A program made the position numbers and the translations under genes. Positions 5,314 through 7,678 of a stretch of DNA of 7,678 bases are shown in pieces. Under the pieces are notes generated by a model. That model saw only the letters and a program-made list of their open reading frames with translations. It was not told the origin of the DNA and did not search any database. Position 1 is the stretch's first letter; each line of letters starts with the position of its first letter. This DNA is from Clostridia bacterium (GTDB lineage Bacteria > Bacillota > Clostridia > Oscillospirales > Acutalibacteraceae): the NCBI GenBank assembly GCA_900769775.1, contig CAAGHT010000181.1:1-7678 (forward strand). The letters run 5' to 3'.

Positions 5314-5997
5314 TTATTTCTCTCCTTGCTTTTTTTTGAGCTCGCGTTCTGCCTGAGGCAAACGGAGATAAAACGGCATTAGTTTATCGGCAGAAACAGC
5401 CTCGCCTTCCAGAGCGGCAAGAGCTACGCCCTCTGCCCTTTGAAAACGATGGTCTTTATCTGCAACAGCAATTTTTTCACTCTCATATTGTTCAAAAAGA
5501 TGAGCGCCGTCACCTAATATTATAATATTTTCAGGAAACTTTGCAAGTTCTTCTAAAAGCTCGTCTATCATAAGCGCTCTGTCCTCGCATAATCTTGTAA
5601 GGCGCCCGTTTTCGGCTTTGAAAAGAGCATTATAAACCTGATTGCAGCGAGCATCCATAACGGGGCAGACAATTCCGCAAAAGTCTCTGGAGTTTTCGGC
5701 AATTGCACGAAGGGTTGATACCGCGTAGCAGGGAAGAGAGTTCGGTGCGGCAATACCCTTAACAGCACTGATGCCGATACGAATACCCGTAAAGGAGCCG
5801 GGACCGTTTGAGATAGCAAGAGCATCAATATCAGAAAAGGAAAGCCCTGCATCGCTAAGCATCTTTACCGTCATCGGCATAAGTGTCTGCGAATGGGTCA
5901 TAGCGACATTTGTAAAGGCGGAGGCAACAATTCTGCCATCCTCCAAAACGGCAGAGGAAGCAGGACCTGCCGAGCATTCTAAAGCAAGTATTCTCAT
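5314..5997 (-). CDS. tsaB: tRNA threonylcarbamoyladenosine biosynthesis protein TsaB
   Basis: TsaB is the non-catalytic ASKHA-fold partner of TsaD. With TsaE the complex transfers threonylcarbamoyl onto A37 of ANN-decoding tRNAs (t6A). The 227 residues begin with the family-typical MRILALECS. The hallmark SNGPGSFTGIRIG lies at residues 63-75, followed by VKGIA. The C-terminus has the common YLRLPQAEREL motif and then a short lysine-rich tail. Length is ordinary, with no RimI acetyltransferase fused at the end. The start codon overlaps the tsaE stop by 4 bases (ATGA, 5994-5997), with a modest GGGAG site 7 bases upstream. The usual Firmicutes neighbours rimI and tsaD are absent downstream; rpiB follows instead. 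Confidence 0.97.
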   Translation of the reverse strand: MRILALECSAGPASSAVLEDGRIVASAFTNVAMTHSQTLMPMTVKMLSDAGLSFSDIDALAISNGPGSFTGIRIGISAVKGIAAPNSLPCYAVSTLRAIAENSRDFCGIVCPVMDARCNQVYNALFKAENGRLTRLCEDRALMIDELLEELAKFPENIIILGDGAHLFEQYESEKIAVADKDHRFQRAEGVALAALEGEAVSADKLMPFYLRLPQAERELKKKQGEK

Positions 5998-6419
5998 AAG
6001 TCCACTCCCGTAACCGTAATTTTTCTCACATTGTCATCAATTCTCGAAAACTTTATGGTAATAACCGTGCCCTCGAGCGCAGCTTCGATATTTTCGCTCC
6101 ATTCTGCGGCTATAACTCCGCCCATTTCGAGATAATCGAAATATCCTGTGGAATAAAGGTCTTCCCAGCCCTCAACTCTATACATATCAAAATGATAAAG
6201 AGGCAGTCTGCCGCCGATATATTCGTTTACGAGCGCAAAGGTAGGGGAGGTGACAAAGCCATGAAACCCGAGACCACGAGCAAGTCCTCTCGTAAAGCAG
6301 GTTTTACCCATTCCCATTCCGCCGCGAAAGGCGATAACCTCGCCGCCCGAAAGCTTGTCGGCTATTTTTTCGGCAAGCTGCTCGGTTTCAGAGGGGCTGT
6401 TTGTTATAATTTCAATCAT
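5994..6419 (-). CDS. tsaE: tRNA threonylcarbamoyladenosine biosynthesis ATPase TsaE
   Basis: TsaE is a small P-loop ATPase that binds TsaB-TsaD and resets the complex during t6A synthesis. The 141-residue protein has Walker A G33-G-M-G-M-G-K-T40 (the family usually reads GxxGAGKT; here Met replaces the Ala). Other family motifs are TSPTFALVNEY (57-67), YHFDMYR (75-81) and the AAEWSEN element around E106. The ATG shares one base with the fhs stop (TGATG at 6417-6421). No Shine-Dalgarno is evident upstream, so translation probably depends on coupling to fhs. It overlaps tsaB by 4 bases. Conserved motifs leave little doubt about identity. Confidence 0.97.
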   Translation of the reverse strand: MIEIITNSPSETEQLAEKIADKLSGGEVIAFRGGMGMGKTCFTRGLARGLGFHGFVTSPTFALVNEYIGGRLPLYHFDMYRVEGWEDLYSTGYFDYLEMGGVIAAEWSENIEAALEGTVITIKFSRIDDNVRKITVTGVDL

Positions 6420-7678
6420 CAGAAAAGACCAACTATCTTTCCGTCTTCGGAAATATCAATATTATTTGCGGCGGGCACCTTGGGGAGACCCGGCATTGTC
6501 ATAATAGAGCCTGTGAGAGCTACTACAAAGCCGGCACCTGCCGAGATTTTAACCTCGCGAACGGTAACAGTAAAGCCTGTCGGTCTTCCGAGAGCCTTTT
6601 CGTTGTCGGAAAGGGAATACTGTGTTTTTGCGATACAAACCGGCATACCCTCTGCGAGAGCTTCAATTTCCTTAATATTCTTCTCAGCCTCTGCGGTGAA
6701 GGCAACGCCGTCAGCACCGTAGATAGTTTTTGCGATTGCGTTTATCTTCTCCTTAATAGAGAGGTTAGCATCATAAATAGGAGCAAAGTGAGACTCCTTT
6801 TCGCAGGCGGCAACAACCTTCTTTGCAAGGTCAACTGCGCCTTCTCCACCCTTTGCAAAAACCTCAGAAAGGGCAAAGTCTGCACCAAGGCTCTCGCAGT
6901 AGTCGGCGATAACCTTGAGCTCAGCGTCGGTATCTGTGCCGAAGCGGTTGATAGCAACGACAACGGGAACGCCATACTTCTTCATATTTTCAATATGCGC
7001 ACCGAGATTTACAATGCCCTTATTCAGTGCATCAATATTCTCAGCCGCAAGGTCAGCTTTTGCCACTCCGCCGTTATATTTAAGTGCGCGGACGGTAGCA
7101 ACAAGCACTACTGCCGAGGGGGCAAGTCCTGCAAGGCGACACTTGATATCCATAAACTTTTCAGCGCCGAGGTCAGAGCCGAAGCCTGCCTCGGTAATAG
7201 TGTAATCGGCAAGCTTTAAAGCAAGTTTTGTAGCGCGGACCGAGTTACAGCCGTGTGCAATGTTGGCAAAAGGACCACCATGCATAATAGCAGGTGTGTT
7301 TTCGAGTGTCTGAACAAGGTTGGGCTTGATAGCATCCTTAAGGAGAGCCGCCATAGCACCCTCAGCCTTCAAATCTCTTGCAAATACCGGCTCACCCGAG
7401 TAGGTGTAGGCAACGAGGATATTACCGAGTCTGCGCTTTAAGTCCTGAAGGTCAGAGCAGAGGCAAAGAATAGCCATAACCTCGCTTGCAACGGTAATCT
7501 GGAAGCCGTCTTCACGCGGAATACCGTTTACCTTTCCACCAAGACCTACGTTGACATAACGGAGTGCTCTGTCATTCATGTCAAGACAGCGCTTAAAGAG
7601 TATTCTTCTCTGGTCAATGCCGAGAATATTGCCCTGCTGAAGATGGTTGTCGAGAAGAGCACAAAGAAGATTGTTAGC
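6419..7678 (-). CDS. fhs: Formate-tetrahydrofolate ligase, N-terminus beyond window
   Basis: Fhs (formyltetrahydrofolate synthetase) makes 10-formyl-THF from formate, ATP and tetrahydrofolate, feeding purine synthesis and, in acetogens, the Wood-Ljungdahl methyl branch. The frame is open from the right edge and gives 419 residues. The family is about 555 long, so roughly 135 N-terminal residues, including the P-loop, are outside. The Met at 7577-7579 is internal: the conserved segment before it (LDNHLQQGN, then GIDQRRI, then KRCLDMNDRALR) reads straight through. Further family blocks are SVRATKLALKLADY, ITEAGFGSDLGAEKF, TVRALKYNGG, and the canonical end GRPTGFTVTVREV, GSIMTMPGLPKVPAA, GKIVGLF. 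It is the first visible gene of the operon; its promoter is off the edge. Presence alone does not show acetogenesis, since many fermenters carry it. Confidence 0.98.
   Translation of the reverse strand, partial: ANNLLCALLDNHLQQGNILGIDQRRILFKRCLDMNDRALRYVNVGLGGKVNGIPREDGFQITVASEVMAILCLCSDLQDLKRRLGNILVAYTYSGEPVFARDLKAEGAMAALLKDAIKPNLVQTLENTPAIMHGGPFANIAHGCNSVRATKLALKLADYTITEAGFGSDLGAEKFMDIKCRLAGLAPSAVVLVATVRALKYNGGVAKADLAAENIDALNKGIVNLGAHIENMKKYGVPVVVAINRFGTDTDAELKVIADYCESLGADFALSEVFAKGGEGAVDLAKKVVAACEKESHFAPIYDANLSIKEKINAIAKTIYGADGVAFTAEAEKNIKEIEALAEGMPVCIAKTQYSLSDNEKALGRPTGFTVTVREVKISAGAGFVVALTGSIMTMPGLPKVPAANNIDISEDGKIVGLF

Larger units (their letters stand above)
3678..7678 (-). other. Operon fhs-tsaE-tsaB-rpiB-upp-ppa (5' end outside)
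   Basis: Six same-strand genes are joined by a 1-base overlap (fhs/tsaE), a 4-base overlap (tsaE/tsaB), a 1-base gap (tsaB/rpiB) and two 15-base gaps (rpiB/upp, upp/ppa). No internal terminator was seen. The transcript ends at the hairpin 3644-3676. Spacing this tight supports one transcription unit; internal promoters inside coding sequence cannot be excluded by eye. Confidence 0.85.

Noticed and set aside
6192..6722. 176-codon + strand open frame opposite tsaE and fhs
   Set aside because: It is the shadow of two conserved genes on the - strand; its sequence has no recognisable motif.
7577..7579. ATG at 7577-7579 as the fhs start
   Set aside because: The preceding 33 codons to the right edge encode conserved family sequence, so the gene is cut by the window.

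Overview
The window holds eight protein genes and two multi-element intergenic stretches. It most likely comes from a Gram-positive member of the Firmicutes, probably class Clostridia. The evidence is strong AGGAGG-type ribosome binding sites, a TTG start, U-tailed intrinsic terminators after genes, SecA with a C-terminal zinc motif, a formate-tetrahydrofolate ligase, and an XRE regulator with membrane helices and a zinc ribbon of a kind common in that group. This placement is inference from gene content; no rRNA or other phylogenetic marker was compared.

Layout. Positions 1-2568 on the + strand carry secA, the general secretion motor, with its first codons off the left edge. It ends in a clean intrinsic terminator. 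A gene-free stretch (2569-2936) follows. It contains two diverged direct copies of a roughly 70-bp repeat, offset by exactly 166 bp, interleaved with three terminator-type hairpins. Everything to the right is on the - strand and converges on secA. First is a monocistronic XRE-type regulator fused to two membrane helices and a zinc ribbon (2937-3548), with its own candidate promoter and terminator. After a short intergenic region with an imperfect dyad comes a tight six-gene operon. Read 5'->3' on the - strand it is fhs (5' end off the right edge), tsaE, tsaB, rpiB, upp, ppa, ending in a strong hairpin at 3644-3676.

How the genes fit together. Fhs activates formate for one-carbon metabolism. 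TsaE and TsaB belong to the machinery that makes the universal tRNA modification t6A. RpiB interconverts ribulose-5-P and ribose-5-P, the precursor of PRPP. Upp consumes PRPP and uracil to give UMP and pyrophosphate. Ppa hydrolyses pyrophosphate. The operon can therefore be read as nucleotide salvage plus tRNA modification with a built-in pyrophosphate sink; that reading is inference. Junctions are 4-nt or 1-nt overlaps, or gaps of 1 to 15 nt.

Most of the window is conserved core genome. The parts that are not routine are the repeat/hairpin array behind secA, the membrane-bound XRE regulator with a dyad over its putative -10 box, and the operon order. No tRNA, rRNA, CRISPR array, insertion sequence or phage gene was seen.
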